Origin: an uncultured Pantoea sp.
GTDB taxonomy: Bacteria > Pseudomonadota > Gammaproteobacteria > Enterobacterales > Enterobacteriaceae
Direction: 5' to 3'
Length of the DNA stretch: 64,000 nucleotides
Assembly: GCA_913778495.1 (NCBI GenBank)
Contig: CAJYVD010000015.1
Span: 147,338-211,337, forward strand
Shown piece after piece: positions 29,342-39,951 of the stretch (position 1 is its first letter; every line of letters starts with the position of its first letter). The position numbers were made by a program, and so were the translations under genes. The notes beneath the pieces were generated by a model, which had not been told where the DNA came from, made no database searches, and was given only the letters and a program-made list of their open reading frames with translations.

Positions 29342-29656
29342 TTAAGCCAAGGTACCGGCACCGCGACAATTCGGCGAGGCTAAAACGGTATCTTGTAGCC
29401 CTTCCCACTCTTTTGCGGTGTAAGTGTGCAATGCCAGCGCGTGTACGCTTCCCTCCAGCTCAGCCGTCAGTTCGCTGTAAATACTGCGGTGACGCTGAAG
29501 GAAGCGCTGACCGGTAAACAGATCACTCACAATCACGACTTTAAAATGGCTTTCCGAACCGGCAGGCACGTTATGTCGATAGCTCTCATCATGCACTTCG
29601 AGATGTGCTGGGTTGAACGCTTTGCGCAGCTTTTCTTCTATTTGTTCGCGAATCAT
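29342..29656 (-). CDS. bolA: BolA, stress-response morphogene and Fe-S/transcription regulator
   Basis: BolA protein of 104 residues, involved in cell shape, biofilm and stress responses, and partner of monothiol glutaredoxins. The family core [20 protein letters not shown] and the helix-turn-helix-like [12 protein letters not shown] are intact, with the conserved His in [10 protein letters not shown]. The start at 29656 ([10 protein letters not shown]) follows GAGGTG and matches E. coli; an upstream in-frame start 22 codons earlier is not supported. Confidence 0.95.
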   Translation of the reverse strand: MIREQIEEKLRKAFNPAHLEVHDESYRHNVPAGSESHFKVVIVSDLFTGQRFLQRHRSIYSELTAELEGSVHALALHTYTAKEWEGLQDTVLASPNCRGAGTLA

Positions 29657-29923
29657 TTTTTGACACCTCGTTAAGGCGAGCGCTCTGCCCATCTGTCTAA
29701 ATCTTAGTTGGTTTTTGACCATAACCGCAGTGTGTGCGGAAAAAATCTTGATGTGAAACGCATCTTAACGATGGTCGACGCGAGGTCAACCCAGCCCGGT
29801 TTCTTCTGCTCTGAAAAAAGCCTTTACAATCAATTTCACCCGGCCCAGGGCTTTTTTCGCGTTGCCGCAATGCTATGATGGCCGCAGTTTTGCAAACCAA
29901 CCTATAAGCTAACGAGAACGAGT

Positions 29924-30502
29924 ATGTTGAAAAAACTGTTATTCCCTCTGCTGGCTGCTTTCATCTTAGCCGGCTGTGCCAGCAACACGACCACCTTAAA
30001 TATCCAACCGAAGATCCAGCTGCCTGCGCAAGATCCCGGTTTAATGGGCGTGACCATCAGCGTTAATGGTGCCGATCAGCGTAGCGATCAGGCCCTGGCG
30101 AAAGTTAACCGTGATGGCCAGCTGGTTACGCTGACCCCTTCACGCGATCTGCGTTTCCTGCTGCAAGAAGTGCTGGAAAAACAGATGACCTCGCGCGGTT
30201 ATATGATTGGTCCGAACGGCGCCGTGGATCTGCAAATCGTGGTTAATGGGCTGTATGCTGACGTGACGCAAGGCAACGTGCGCTATAGCATTACCACTAA
30301 AGCGGATATCTCCATCATTGCAACGGCCAAAAACGGCAACAAGCAGGTGAAAAATTACCGCCAGACTTACAGCGTAGAAGGCGCATTTACTGCCACTAAC
30401 GCGAAAATTACCGATGCGGTCAACGCGACCTTAAGCGACGTCATCTCTGATATGGCACAAGACACCAGCGTTAATAACTTCATCAAGCAAAACGCACGCT
30501 AA
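29924..30502 (+). CDS. yajG: YajG, outer-membrane lipoprotein
   Basis: Lipoprotein of 192 residues with the lipobox LAGC (Cys18) and a YajG-family body (about residues 30-180, including the recurring motif ADQRSDQALAKVN). The function is not established; E. coli yajG lies upstream of ampG and is thought to be an outer-membrane lipoprotein. Divergent from bolA with about 270 bases between them. A strong hairpin (30517-30537) separates it from ampG. Confidence 0.92.
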   Translation: MLKKLLFPLLAAFILAGCASNTTTLNIQPKIQLPAQDPGLMGVTISVNGADQRSDQALAKVNRDGQLVTLTPSRDLRFLLQEVLEKQMTSRGYMIGPNGAVDLQIVVNGLYADVTQGNVRYSITTKADISIIATAKNGNKQVKNYRQTYSVEGAFTATNAKITDAVNATLSDVISDMAQDTSVNNFIKQNAR

Positions 30503-30516
30503 GTCCTCGCTCTTCT

Positions 30517-30537
30517 GCCCGGCCTTGCTGGCCGGGC
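30517..30537 (+). other. GC-rich hairpin between yajG and ampG
   Basis: Perfect stem GCCCGGCC, 5-base loop, GGCCGGGC, followed by CTTATCTC rather than a T run. It could act as a weak terminator or attenuator reducing ampG expression, or as an mRNA stabiliser; I cannot decide from the sequence. Confidence 0.5.
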
Positions 30538-30554
30538 CTTATCTCAGGTCGGTT

Positions 30555-32045
30555 ATGTCTTCTCACTATCTGCGCATTTTTACCCAACGTAACGCGGCGG
30601 TGCTGCTGCTGTTAGGCTTTGCTTCTGGCTTACCGCTGGCGCTCACTGCGGGCACTCTCCAGGCGTGGATGACAGTGGAAAACGTTGATCTGAAAACCAT
30701 CGGCTTTTTTTCGCTGGTCGGTCAGGCCTATGTGTTTAAGTTTTTGTGGTCACCGATGATGGATCGCTACACGCCGCCTCTGCTTGGCCGACGACGCGGC
30801 TGGCTCCTGCTCACGCAGTTAGCGTTGATTGCCGGTATCGTCGCAATGAGTTTTATGCAGCCTGCTCGCGATCTCACGTTGCTGGCAGCGCTAGCGGTAT
30901 TGGTCGCGTTTTTGTCTGCCTCACAGGATATTGTCTTCGATGCCTGGAAAACCGACGTTCTTCCGCCAGAAGAACGCGGTAGCGGTGCAGCTATTACGGT
31001 TTTGGGTTATCGCCTCGCGATGCTGATCTCAGGCGGGCTGGCGCTGTGGTTAGCCGATCGGTTTCTCGGTTGGCATGCAACTTATTGGCTGATGGCATTA
31101 CTGATGGTGCCTGGCGTCATCGCCACCTTGCTTGCGACAGAACCCGCAGCGCCGGCGCGTGAACCTCACTCTTTACGCCAGGCCGTGGTATTCCCTCTCA
31201 AAGACTTTTTCCAACGTAATAATGCGTGGCTACTGATTACGCTCATCATCCTATACAAACTCGGCGACGCTTTTGCCGCCTCGCTCACCACCACCTTTCT
31301 GATTCGAGGCGTGGGATTTAATGCGGGCGACGTGGGGCTGGTTAACAAAACGCTCGGTTTGGTGGCCACCATTGTGGGGGCGCTTTATGGTGGCGTATTA
31401 ATGCAACGCCTGACGCTGTTTCGAGCATTAATGATTTTTGGCTTGTTGCAGGCTTTTTCTAACTTCGCTTACTGGCTATTGGCGGTCACGCCGCCGCACC
31501 TATGGAGCATGGCCGCCGCCGTCTTTATTGAAAACCTATGCGGCGGCATGGGCACGGCGGCTTTTGTTGCGCTGCTGATGGCCCTGTGTAACAAATCCTT
31601 CTCGGCCACGCAGTTCGCTTTACTCTCCGCGCTGTCTGCGGTCGGACGTGTCTACGTAGGCCCAGCGGCGGGTTGGCTAGTAGAACTGTGGGGCTGGTCC
31701 ACCTTCTATGCCTTTACCGTGGTGGCTGGCTTGCCGGGTTTACTGCTTTTATGGGGCTGTCGCGGCACCTTGACTACCCTGCAGCAGCGCGGCGAATTTA
31801 CACCGCGTACCTTATGGGCGACGGGTTACCGCTGGACGGTTCGACTTCTCAGTTTGGGCGGCGTGTTTATCGGGCTCTGGCTAATAGCCTTCCTGATGCA
31901 AAGTCTTCAAATCTGGCACAGCGATCGGGTTCTCCCCTTGCTCTTTGAAACAGGGCTCGCTTTTGCACTGATAGCCGTGATGCTGGGAGTGATTCTAGAT
32001 GGCCTGGCGTTAAAAAAACAGGCGAACGCTGACAACCACGATTGA
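30555..32045 (+). CDS. ampG: AmpG, muropeptide permease
   Basis: Inner-membrane proton-coupled importer (MFS superfamily) of anhydromuropeptides for peptidoglycan recycling; its cargo also signals AmpC beta-lactamase induction. The 496-residue protein (from the ATG at 30555) starts MSSHYLRIFTQRNAAV and carries the AmpG marker segments GFASGLPLALTAGTLQAW and SASQDIVFDAW near residues 20-40 and 120-130. A longer frame using TTG at 30525 is not supported. The last ~100 residues diverge from E. coli, as is common. It ends about 30 bases before a stretch with a hairpin (TCGCTGCC/GGCGGCGA) lacking a T run. Confidence 0.94.
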   Translation: MSSHYLRIFTQRNAAVLLLLGFASGLPLALTAGTLQAWMTVENVDLKTIGFFSLVGQAYVFKFLWSPMMDRYTPPLLGRRRGWLLLTQLALIAGIVAMSFMQPARDLTLLAALAVLVAFLSASQDIVFDAWKTDVLPPEERGSGAAITVLGYRLAMLISGGLALWLADRFLGWHATYWLMALLMVPGVIATLLATEPAAPAREPHSLRQAVVFPLKDFFQRNNAWLLITLIILYKLGDAFAASLTTTFLIRGVGFNAGDVGLVNKTLGLVATIVGALYGGVLMQRLTLFRALMIFGLLQAFSNFAYWLLAVTPPHLWSMAAAVFIENLCGGMGTAAFVALLMALCNKSFSATQFALLSALSAVGRVYVGPAAGWLVELWGWSTFYAFTVVAGLPGLLLLWGCRGTLTTLQQRGEFTPRTLWATGYRWTVRLLSLGGVFIGLWLIAFLMQSLQIWHSDRVLPLLFETGLAFALIAVMLGVILDGLALKKQANADNHD

Positions 32046-32343
32046 TTATTTTTCGCTGCCGTTGGCGGCGAAAAAATATCGTGGAAACATTAGGGAGCAA
32101 TAGCATTTTTTTTAACGCGAAATAGAAACATTAAATTAACAACTTTGCTGGATATTTAAATCCGGTGCGCAATTAGTTTGTTTAAAAGTCATGATGTAAA
32201 TGATGCGCAATTGTTAAAGAAGTGAGCAATAAAAGTACCGTTTATGCTTTCCCTGATTTCTATACGGTCTTGTCATCTATTTTTGTTATATTAACGCCAA
32301 CTGCTTGTCTCACCTGATAATTTATCACCTTGCGCAACATGTG

Positions 32344-32367
32344 TGACACCCTTAGCAAAAGGTGTCA
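32344..32367. promoter_or_regulatory. inverted repeat TGACACC-N10-GGTGTCA upstream of cyoA
   Basis: A perfect 7-bp inverted repeat with a 10-base spacer lies 29 bases upstream of the cyoA -35 element. A third half-site (CTGACACAT) follows at about 32377-32385, between the repeat and the promoter. This looks like an operator but I do not know the protein that would bind it. Confidence 0.45.
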
Positions 32368-32395
32368 ACAGCCATCTGACACATCCTTAAGCTGG

Positions 32396-32424
32396 TTTAC
32401 ACTGCATAAACCTTCCCGTAAAAT
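32396..32424 (+). promoter_or_regulatory. sigma-70 promoter of cyoABCDE
   Basis: TTTACA, exactly 17 bases, TAAAAT; both elements match 5 of 6 positions of the consensus. It lies about 50 bases upstream of the cyoA start. Confidence 0.75.
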
Positions 32425-32473
32425 GCGCGCACACTTAAACGACAATAGAGCCCTTTGTCATTGAGGTCGTTAA

Positions 32474-33400
32474 ATGAGACTCATGAAATACAATAAAAGT
32501 TTGGGGATTTTGTCATTAATCGCAGGCGCTGTATTACTCAGCGGCTGTGATAGTGCGTTGTTAAATCCCAAGGGACAGATTGCACTGGAGCAACGTTCAC
32601 TCATTCTGACAGCTTTTGGCTTGATGATGATCGTCGTTATTCCCGCAGTCTTAATGGCTGTTGTGTTTGCCTGGAAATATCGGGCGACCAATACCGACGC
32701 GAAGTATAGCCCCAACTGGTCACACTCTAATAAAGTGGAAGCCGTGGTCTGGACCATTCCGATCCTGATCATTCTCTTCTTGGGTGTGCTGACCTGGAAA
32801 TCAACCCACGCGCTGGAGCCAAGCAAACCGCTGGCCTCTGACGTTAAACCGGTTGAGATCGACGTTGTGGCGCTGGACTGGAAATGGCTGTTTATTTACC
32901 CAGAACAGGGTATTGCAACCGTTAACCAGATTGCCTTCCCGGCAAACACGCCAGTGAACTTCAAAATCACGTCTAACTCTGTGATGAACTCCTTCTTCAT
33001 TCCTACGCTCGGCAGCCAGATCTACGCCATGGCGGGCATGCAGACTAAACTGCACCTGATCGCCAATGAGCCAGGAACGTTCGACGGTATCTCAGCGAAC
33101 TTCAGTGGTCGTGGTTTCTCTGGCATGAAGTTCAAAGCCATTGCTACCAAAGACGATGCGGAATTCCAGCAGTGGGTTGCCAAAGTTAAAGCGGCACCTA
33201 ATACGCTGACTACCATGGATGATTTCGAAAAGCTGGCAGCGCCTAGCGAGAATCACCCGGTAGAATATTTCTCAACTGCTAATCCTGAACTCTTCAAGCA
33301 GGTTATTGATAAGTTCATGATGAGCCACGGGAAAATGGACATGTCAGAACACAAAGGCATGGACATGAATCACGCCGCTGCTGCGGGAGCCGAGGAATAA
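32474..33400 (+). CDS. cyoA: CyoA, cytochrome bo3 ubiquinol oxidase subunit II
   Basis: Subunit II of the proton-pumping quinol oxidase used at high oxygen. The 308-residue lipoprotein has a signal peptide with LSGC (Cys25), two membrane helices (about residues 40-65 and 88-108) and a C-terminal cupredoxin domain that lacks the CuA ligands, as expected for a quinol rather than a cytochrome c oxidase. The C-terminal tail is rich in Met and His ([19 protein letters not shown]). First gene of cyoABCDE. Confidence 0.97.
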   Translation: MRLMKYNKSLGILSLIAGAVLLSGCDSALLNPKGQIALEQRSLILTAFGLMMIVVIPAVLMAVVFAWKYRATNTDAKYSPNWSHSNKVEAVVWTIPILIILFLGVLTWKSTHALEPSKPLASDVKPVEIDVVALDWKWLFIYPEQGIATVNQIAFPANTPVNFKITSNSVMNSFFIPTLGSQIYAMAGMQTKLHLIANEPGTFDGISANFSGRGFSGMKFKAIATKDDAEFQQWVAKVKAAPNTLTTMDDFEKLAAPSENHPVEYFSTANPELFKQVIDKFMMSHGKMDMSEHKGMDMNHAAAAGAEE

Positions 33401-33404
33401 TACG

Positions 33405-35387
33405 ATGTTCGGAAAATTAACACTGGATGCAGTGCCCTACCATGAGCCGATTATCATGGTTACGGTCGCCGGTATCATCATTGGTGGTCTGGCGCTGATT
33501 GCTGCTATTACCTATTTCGGTAAATGGCAGTATCTGTGGTCTGAATGGCTAACCTCCATCGACCACAAAAAACTGGGTATCATGTACATCATCATGGCCT
33601 TTGTCATGCTGCTGCGCGGCTTTGCCGATGCAGTGATGATGCGTACCCAACAAGTCATGGCTTCCGCCGGGGAAGCGGGCATTCTACCCCCCCACCACTA
33701 CGATCAGATCTTCACCGCTCACGGCGTGATCATGATTTTCTTCGTAGCGATGCCTTTCGTGGTTGGTCTGATGAACATCGCGGTTCCGTTGCAAATCGGT
33801 GCCCGTGACGTTGCGTTCCCTTTCCTTAATAACCTGAGCTTCTGGTTTACCGCTATCGGTGTGATTCTGGTTAACCTGTCTCTGGGTGTGGGCGAGTTCG
33901 CACAGACCGGTTGGTTGGCTTATCCACCGCTTTCAGGCGCGGAGTACAGTCCAGGCGTCGGGGTCGATTACTGGATCTGGAGTCTCCAGCTCTCTGGTAT
34001 TGGTACTACCCTGACCGGTATCAACTTCTTCGTGACCATTCTGAAGATGCGTGCGCCGGGCATGGACCTGTTCAAAATGCCGGTATTTACCTGGGCGGCA
34101 CTGTGTACTAACGTCCTGATCATCGCAGCGTTCCCGGTTCTGACCGTTACGCTGGCACTGTTGACGCTTGACCGTTACCTCGACTTCCATTTCTTCACCA
34201 ATGAAATGGGCGGTAACATGATGATGTACGTCAACCTGATTTGGGTCTGGGGTCACCCGGAAGTCTACATCCTTGTTCTGCCGGTCTTTGGTGTCTTCTC
34301 TGAAGTCACTGCGACCTTCTCGAAAAAACGTCTGTTTGGTTATACCTCACTGGTATGGGCAACCATCGCCATCACCGTTCTGTCGTTCATTGTTTGGCTG
34401 CACCACTTCTTCACCATGGGTGCGGGCGCCAACGTTAACGCCTTCTTCGGTATCATGACGATGATCATCGCCATCCCAACCGGCGTGAAAATCTTTAACT
34501 GGCTGTTCACCATGTATCAGGGTCGTATTGAGTTTAACTCAGCGATGCTGTGGACCATTGGCTTCCTGGTGACCTTCTCAGTAGGCGGTATGACCGGCGT
34601 TCTGCTGGCGGTACCGGGTGCGGACTTCGTCCTGCACAACAGTCTGTTCCTGATTGCGCACTTCCATAACGTTATTATCGGTGGTGTGGTATTCGGTTGT
34701 ATGGCTGGCGTAACCTACTGGTTCCCGAAAGCATTTGGCTTCACGCTGAACGAAACCTGGGGCAAACGCGCATTCTGGTTCTGGATCATCGGCTTCTTTG
34801 TTGCCTTTATGCCGCTGTACGCGCTGGGCTTCATGGGGATGACCCGTCGTCTGAGCCAGGATATCGATCCGCAGTTCCACTCTCTGCTGGTTGTTGCAGC
34901 AGGCGGTGCGGCACTGATTGCTTGCGGCATCCTGTGCCAGCTGATTCAGTTCTACGTTTCTGTGCGCGACCGCGAGCAGAACCGCGACCTGACCGGTGAC
35001 CCGTGGGGCGGCCGTACGCTGGAGTGGGCAACCTCTTCACCACCACCGTTCTATAACTTCGCTGTTATCCCTCATATCCACGAGCGTGATGCGTTCTGGG
35101 AAATGAAAGAGAAAGGTGAAGCGTACAAGCAGCCAGAAAAATATGAAGAAATTCATATGCCGAAAAACAGCGGCGCGGCCATTGTTATCGCTGCCTTCAT
35201 GACGGTCTTTGGTTTCGCTCTGATCTGGCACATTTGGTGGCTGGCAGGCCTCACTTTCCTCGGCACGATTGTGACCTGGATTGTGAAGAGCTTCGATGAA
35301 GACGTGGACTACTACGTTCCAGTTGCTGAAATTGAAAAGATTGAGAAGAAGCACTTTGATGAAATCAGCAAAGCAGGTCTGAAATAA
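33405..35387 (+). CDS. cyoB: CyoB, cytochrome bo3 oxidase subunit I
   Basis: Catalytic subunit with haem b, haem o3 and CuB; reduces oxygen to water and pumps protons. It has 660 residues and about 15 membrane spans. The CuB and haem ligands are visible: [10 protein letters not shown] (His and the cross-linked Tyr), WLHHFFTMG (His-His) and LIAHFHNV (two His); the quinone and D-channel region near RTQQVMA...YDQIFTAHG is present. It starts 4 bases after cyoA and ends overlapping cyoC by one base. Confidence 0.98.
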   Translation: MFGKLTLDAVPYHEPIIMVTVAGIIIGGLALIAAITYFGKWQYLWSEWLTSIDHKKLGIMYIIMAFVMLLRGFADAVMMRTQQVMASAGEAGILPPHHYDQIFTAHGVIMIFFVAMPFVVGLMNIAVPLQIGARDVAFPFLNNLSFWFTAIGVILVNLSLGVGEFAQTGWLAYPPLSGAEYSPGVGVDYWIWSLQLSGIGTTLTGINFFVTILKMRAPGMDLFKMPVFTWAALCTNVLIIAAFPVLTVTLALLTLDRYLDFHFFTNEMGGNMMMYVNLIWVWGHPEVYILVLPVFGVFSEVTATFSKKRLFGYTSLVWATIAITVLSFIVWLHHFFTMGAGANVNAFFGIMTMIIAIPTGVKIFNWLFTMYQGRIEFNSAMLWTIGFLVTFSVGGMTGVLLAVPGADFVLHNSLFLIAHFHNVIIGGVVFGCMAGVTYWFPKAFGFTLNETWGKRAFWFWIIGFFVAFMPLYALGFMGMTRRLSQDIDPQFHSLLVVAAGGAALIACGILCQLIQFYVSVRDREQNRDLTGDPWGGRTLEWATSSPPPFYNFAVIPHIHERDAFWEMKEKGEAYKQPEKYEEIHMPKNSGAAIVIAAFMTVFGFALIWHIWWLAGLTFLGTIVTWIVKSFDEDVDYYVPVAEIEKIEKKHFDEISKAGLK

Positions 35388-36004
35388 TGCCAACTGAAAC
35401 TGTGACTAATCACCACCACGACGCCCATGCGGAGCATGGGCATCACGATGCAGGCGCCAATAAAGTCTTTGGCTTCTGGATCTACCTGATGAGTGACTGC
35501 ATTATCTTCGCAACCCTGTTTGCGACCTATGCGGTTATGGTTAATAACACTGCCGGTGGCCCGGCAGGTAAAGACATCTTTGAACTGCCGTTTGTGCTGG
35601 TTGAAACCGCATTGCTGCTGCTGAGCTCCATTACCTATGGTATGGCAGTGATTGCAATGAACAACCAGAACAAAGGTTCAGTCATCAGCTGGTTGGCGCT
35701 GACCTTCCTGTTTGGTGCCGGATTTATCGGAATGGAAATCTATGAGTTCCATCATCTGATCGCGGAAGGCTTCGGTCCAAACCGTAGCGGCTTCCTGTCC
35801 GGGTTCTTTACACTTGTTGGTACGCACGGTCTGCACGTGACCTCTGGTCTGGTGTGGATGGCTGTACTGATGTTCCAGATTGCCAAACGTGGTCTGAGTG
35901 CAACTAACCGCACCCGCATCATGTGCCTGAGCCTGTTCTGGCACTTCCTGGATGTGGTTTGGATCTGCGTATTCACCGTTGTCTATCTGATGGGGGCCAT
36001 GTAA
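35387..36004 (+). CDS. cyoC: CyoC, cytochrome bo3 oxidase subunit III
   Basis: Subunit III, 205 residues with five membrane spans; supports proton pumping and complex stability. The N-terminus is His-rich ([16 protein letters not shown]). The start codon shares one base with the cyoB stop (TAATG), and the stop codon shares one base with the cyoD start. Confidence 0.97.
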   Translation: MPTETVTNHHHDAHAEHGHHDAGANKVFGFWIYLMSDCIIFATLFATYAVMVNNTAGGPAGKDIFELPFVLVETALLLLSSITYGMAVIAMNNQNKGSVISWLALTFLFGAGFIGMEIYEFHHLIAEGFGPNRSGFLSGFFTLVGTHGLHVTSGLVWMAVLMFQIAKRGLSATNRTRIMCLSLFWHFLDVVWICVFTVVYLMGAM

Positions 36005-36333
36005 TGAGTCATTCTGTTAACGAACATGGCGCATCTCACGGTAGCGTGAAGTCCTACATGATCGGCTTCATCCTCTCTATCATCCTGACGGCGATCCCGT
36101 TCTGGATGGTAATGGATGGCAGCGCCTCACACGGCACCATTCTGGGTGTAGTTCTGGTGTGCGCAGTGGTTCAGGTGCTGGTTCACCTGGTCTACTTCCT
36201 GCACCTTGACAGCAAATCAGAGGGTGGCTGGAACATGGTGGCCATTGTCTTCTCCGCAGTCATCATTCTGATTGTGGTAGTGGGCTCACTGTGGATTATG
36301 TGGAACCTCAACTACAACATGATGGCCCACTAA
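36004..36333 (+). CDS. cyoD: CyoD, cytochrome bo3 oxidase subunit IV
   Basis: Subunit IV, 109 residues with three membrane spans, needed for assembly of the CuB centre. The start at 36004 is in the TAATG overlap with cyoC, matching E. coli ([18 protein letters not shown]). A longer in-frame start at 35923 lies inside cyoC and is rejected. Confidence 0.96.
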   Translation: MSHSVNEHGASHGSVKSYMIGFILSIILTAIPFWMVMDGSASHGTILGVVLVCAVVQVLVHLVYFLHLDSKSEGGWNMVAIVFSAVIILIVVVGSLWIMWNLNYNMMAH

Positions 36334-36346
36334 AGAGTCACGCGTA

Positions 36347-37234
36347 ATGATTAAGCAATACCTGCAAGTAACAAAACCAGGAATTATTTTCGGCAATTTA
36401 ATTTCTGTGATCGGTGGATTCCTGCTGGCTTCAAAAGGCAGCATTGATTACTCCCTGTTTCTCTATTCACTGGTAGGCGTATCATTGGTGGTTGCGTCAG
36501 GTTGTGTGTTCAACAACGTGATTGACCGTGATATCGACATCAAAATGGAGAGAACGCGGAACCGTGTTCTGGTCAAAGGCCTGATCACGGCGAAAGTAAG
36601 CCTGGTTTATGCAACCGCATTGGGTATTGCTGGCTTTGCGCTGCTGTATTTCGGTGCGAATCCGCTGGCCATGTGGCTGGCGGTGATGGGCTTCGTCGTG
36701 TATGTCGGCATTTACAGCCTCTACATGAAGCGTAATTCAGTCTACGGCACGCTGATTGGCAGCCTGTCAGGTGCGGCTCCGCCGGTGATTGGTTACTGTG
36801 CAGTCACCAATCAATTCGACGCGGGCGCCCTGATCCTGCTGGCTATCTTTAGCCTGTGGCAGATGCCGCACTCCTACGCGATTGCCATCTTCCGCTTTAA
36901 AGATTACCAGGCGGCTAACATTCCGGTTCTGCCGGTGGTGAAAGGCATCTCAGTCGCGAAGAATCATATTACGCTCTACATTTTGGCGTTTATGATCGCG
37001 ACGCTGATGCTGACGCTTGGCGGCTATGCTGGATATAAGTATCTGGTGGTAGCAGCCGCAGTCAGCGTATGGTGGCTGGGAATGGCGCTATCAGGGTACA
37101 AAACCTCAAACGACAAAGTTTGGGCGCGTAAACTGTTCGTGTTCTCAATTGTTGCCATCACTGCGCTAAGCGTGATGATGTCGGTTGACTTCATGACGCC
37201 AGCGTCAAAAGACCTACTGACTTACGTTTGGTAA
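36347..37234 (+). CDS. cyoE: CyoE, protohaem IX farnesyltransferase (haem O synthase)
   Basis: Polytopic membrane enzyme (295 residues, about nine spans) that adds a farnesyl group to haem b to give haem o for the oxidase. The UbiA-type prenyltransferase motif [17 protein letters not shown] is at about residues 53-70, and a second acidic segment is [14 protein letters not shown]. Last gene of the cyo operon, with a terminator after it. Confidence 0.97.
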   Translation: MIKQYLQVTKPGIIFGNLISVIGGFLLASKGSIDYSLFLYSLVGVSLVVASGCVFNNVIDRDIDIKMERTRNRVLVKGLITAKVSLVYATALGIAGFALLYFGANPLAMWLAVMGFVVYVGIYSLYMKRNSVYGTLIGSLSGAAPPVIGYCAVTNQFDAGALILLAIFSLWQMPHSYAIAIFRFKDYQAANIPVLPVVKGISVAKNHITLYILAFMIATLMLTLGGYAGYKYLVVAAAVSVWWLGMALSGYKTSNDKVWARKLFVFSIVAITALSVMMSVDFMTPASKDLLTYVW

Positions 37235-37253
37235 TCCCACACCGTAACCAGCT

Positions 37254-37286
37254 GAAAGGGCGCGAATTTCGCGCCCTTTCTTTTTG
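37254..37286 (+). terminator. terminator of cyoABCDE
   Basis: Hairpin GAAAGGGCGCG, short loop, CGCGCCCTTTC followed by TTTTTG, 20 bases past the cyoE stop. Confidence 0.92.
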
Positions 37287-37483
37287 TTACCACTGCTTAA
37301 GAACAATTGTTTTACCCGCCCTGCCCTGCTCAATAAAATAGAGGTTGATGCCCAAAATCATCCGCGTTGCAGGCGAAGGGTCGTGCGCGATTATCCTCAC
37401 ATCGATTCAGCACAGGATTTCAAAGCGCTCACTCCGCGTAGCTGCAAAGGGACGTCTGACGGCACAAACTTACAGAGGTTGGA

Positions 37484-38848
37484 ATGAACGACAATAAAAT
37501 GACGCCAGTAGAGCTGCGTGCTACATGGGGTTTAGGCACTGTTTTTTCCCTGCGTATGCTGGGAATGTTTATGGTTCTGCCGGTATTAACGACTTACGGT
37601 ATGGCGTTGCAGGGCGCCAGTGAAACCTTAATTGGCCTGGCGATCGGCATTTATGGCCTGGCGCAGGCGATATTTCAGATCCCCTTCGGGCTACTGTCGG
37701 ATCGCGTAGGCCGCAAGCCGCTGATTGTGGGCGGACTACTGCTGTTTGTGCTGGGCAGCATTATCGCCGCCATGACAACGTCCATCTGGGGCGTGATTTT
37801 AGGGCGCGCGCTGCAGGGGTCAGGCGCCATTGCCGCCGCCGTGATGGCGCTGCTCTCCGATCTCACACGCGAGCAAAACCGCACCAAGGCCATGGCGTTT
37901 ATTGGCATCAGCTTTGGTGTCACGTTCGCCATCGCGATGGTGGTTGGCCCGATCGTCACGCATGCACTGGGTCTGCATGCCCTGTTTTGGATGATCGCTA
38001 TTTTGGCCACGCTGGGCATCGTCATCACCTTATTGGTGGTCCCGCGTGCACCGGGGCACGTGTTGAACCGTGAATCTGGCATGGTCAAAGGCAGTATTCG
38101 CGCGGTGTTAGCCAATCCCAAATTACTCAAACTTAACGTCGGGATTTTATGCCTGCACGTGTTGCTGATGTCGAGCTTTGTAGCGCTGCCCGGCCAGTTT
38201 GAGCAGGCAGGGTTCCCTGCCGCTCAGCACTGGAAAATTTATTTAGTGACCATGCTCGTTGCCTTTGTCGCGGTGGTGCCGGTCATTATTTATGCCGAAG
38301 TCAAACGCCGTATGAAGCGCGTCTTTGTCAGCTGCGTGGCGCTGATCATCATCGCCGAAATTGTGCTGTGGGGCGCAGCCGGGCATTTTTGGACCTTAGT
38401 GATTGGCGTGCAGCTGTTCTTCCTCGCCTTTAACGTCATGGAAGCCATCTTACCTTCTCTGATCAGCAAGGAGTCGCCGGCAGGCTATAAAGGCACCGCC
38501 ATGGGGATTTACTCCACCAGCCAGTTTCTTGGCGTGGCGATCGGCGGCAGCGTTGGCGGCTGGGTTTTCGGTCATTTCGATGCGCAAACGGTGTTTCTGG
38601 TCGGGTCTATCGTGGCCGCGGCTTGGCTGTTTGTGGCCATGTCGATGCAGGAACCGCCTTACGTCAGTAGCCTGCGTCTGGTCTTGAGCGATGCGGTGTT
38701 GGCCGTCCCGAACCTTGAGAAGCGGCTCAAAGCGCAACCCGGGGTCAGTTCGGTATTTATCGTGCCAGAAGAGAAAAGCGCCTACATAAAAATCGACAGT
38801 AAAGTCACCAGCCGCGTTGAACTGGAAGCGCTGCTGGCCAGCAGTTAA
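37484..38848 (+). CDS. yajR: YajR, MFS transporter with C-terminal ferredoxin-like domain
   Basis: Major facilitator transporter of 454 residues with twelve spans. The A-motif GLLSDRVGRKPLI follows helix 2. The C-terminal 65 residues, after the last span, form the YAM domain typical of YajR. The natural substrate is unknown; drug efflux is often proposed. The start has the site GAGGTTGGA. It follows cyoE after about 250 bases that include the cyo terminator and no other clear feature, and ends with its own terminator. Confidence 0.94.
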   Translation: MNDNKMTPVELRATWGLGTVFSLRMLGMFMVLPVLTTYGMALQGASETLIGLAIGIYGLAQAIFQIPFGLLSDRVGRKPLIVGGLLLFVLGSIIAAMTTSIWGVILGRALQGSGAIAAAVMALLSDLTREQNRTKAMAFIGISFGVTFAIAMVVGPIVTHALGLHALFWMIAILATLGIVITLLVVPRAPGHVLNRESGMVKGSIRAVLANPKLLKLNVGILCLHVLLMSSFVALPGQFEQAGFPAAQHWKIYLVTMLVAFVAVVPVIIYAEVKRRMKRVFVSCVALIIIAEIVLWGAAGHFWTLVIGVQLFFLAFNVMEAILPSLISKESPAGYKGTAMGIYSTSQFLGVAIGGSVGGWVFGHFDAQTVFLVGSIVAAAWLFVAMSMQEPPYVSSLRLVLSDAVLAVPNLEKRLKAQPGVSSVFIVPEEKSAYIKIDSKVTSRVELEALLASS

Positions 38849-38853
38849 GTTGA

Positions 38854-38884
38854 GGGCGTCCCAAGGGACGCCCGTGTTTTTTAC
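38854..38884 (+). terminator. terminator of yajR
   Basis: Hairpin GGGCGTCC, 4-base loop, GGACGCCC followed after GTG by TTTTTT. It overlaps the adhP stop on the other strand. Confidence 0.88.
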
Positions 38885-39921
38885 AGCGCCATATCAATAA
38901 CAATGCGCCCTTCGATTTTTCCGGCGTGCATACGCGCGAAGATATCGTTGATGTTGCTCAGCGGCTCGACCGCAACGTTCGCTTTCACCTTATGCCGCGC
39001 GGCAAAATCCAGCGCCTCTTGCAGATCTTTGCGCGTGCCTACGATGGAACCGCGCACGGTGATCCCATCCAACACCATATCAAAAATCGACAGATCGAAT
39101 TTCCCCGGCGGCAGGCCGTTTAGCACCATTGTGCCGCCACGGCGCAGCATGCCGATGGCCTGCTCAAAGGCTTTCGGGGAAACAGCGGTGACCAGCACGC
39201 CTTTGGCACCGCCAAACTCAGCATGGAACGCGCTGGCCGGATCGCCCTGTCTGGCGTTCGCCACCACGCTTGCCCCCAAGCGTTTTGCAAAGGCCAGCTT
39301 GTCGTCGTCAATATCTACCGCCGCCACGTTCAACCCCATCGCGACCGCGTATTGAATAGCCATATGCCCCAAGCCGCCAATACCCGAAATCACCACCCAG
39401 TCGCCCGGTTTGGTGTCGGTCATTTTCAATCCTTTGTAAACGGTCACGCCCGCACATAACACCGGGGCAATTTCGGTATCGCTGAGATTGTCGGGAATAA
39501 TGCCGACATAGTTTGCATCGGCCAGGCAGTATTCGGCAAAGCTGCCGTTGACCGAATACCCCGCATTCTGCTGGGATAAACACAAGGTTTCCCAGCTATC
39601 GAGACAGTGCTCACAGTGACCGCACGCGGAGTAAAGCCAGGGAATACCAACGCGATCGCCAAGTTTCAAATGCTTGACGCCTTCTCCTAACGCCACCACT
39701 TGGCCCACGCCTTCATGACCAGGAATAAACGGTGGAGAGGGTTTAACCGGCCAATCCCCTTCTGCGGCATGTAAATCGGTATGGCACACGCCGGTGGCGC
39801 TGATTTTCACCAAAATTTGCCCTGCGCCGACCTGCGGCACTGGCACATCTTCAATCACCAGCGGTTGGCCGAAAGCTTTTACTACAGCGGCTTTCATGCT
39901 GGTTTTAATCTGCATCGTCAT
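38881..39921 (-). CDS. adhP: Zinc-dependent alcohol dehydrogenase, AdhP-like
   Basis: Medium-chain dehydrogenase of 346 residues that interconverts primary alcohols and aldehydes with NAD. The catalytic zinc ligands are in GVCHTDLH and GHEGVG, the structural zinc cysteines in [15 protein letters not shown] and the Rossmann motif is GIGGLGHMA. It is similar to E. coli AdhP but begins with an extra MTMQIKTS. It lies 30 bases behind the aldehyde dehydrogenase gene and is transcribed with it. Together the two would oxidise ethanol to acetate, or the reverse steps. The cassette sits between yajR and yajQ, which are neighbours in E. coli. Confidence 0.88.
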   Translation of the reverse strand: MTMQIKTSMKAAVVKAFGQPLVIEDVPVPQVGAGQILVKISATGVCHTDLHAAEGDWPVKPSPPFIPGHEGVGQVVALGEGVKHLKLGDRVGIPWLYSACGHCEHCLDSWETLCLSQQNAGYSVNGSFAEYCLADANYVGIIPDNLSDTEIAPVLCAGVTVYKGLKMTDTKPGDWVVISGIGGLGHMAIQYAVAMGLNVAAVDIDDDKLAFAKRLGASVVANARQGDPASAFHAEFGGAKGVLVTAVSPKAFEQAIGMLRRGGTMVLNGLPPGKFDLSIFDMVLDGITVRGSIVGTRKDLQEALDFAARHKVKANVAVEPLSNINDIFARMHAGKIEGRIVIDMAL

Positions 39922-39951
39922 CTTTCACGCTCCATTTACACGGATGGGAAT

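Larger units (their letters stand above)
32046..32473 (+). other. A+T-rich intergenic region upstream of cyoA
   Basis: About 430 bases without a convincing gene. It holds a hairpin after ampG (32050-32075), a distinctly A+T-rich stretch with several TTAA-type sequences that could be ArcA sites, the inverted repeat at 32344-32367 and the cyoA promoter at 32396. The repression of cyo by ArcA and Fnr is known from E. coli; specific sites here are inference. Confidence 0.6.

Noticed and set aside
32046-32100. terminator of ampG
   Set aside because: A hairpin with T before and A after the stem exists, but no T run follows on the plus strand, so I do not call a rho-independent terminator.
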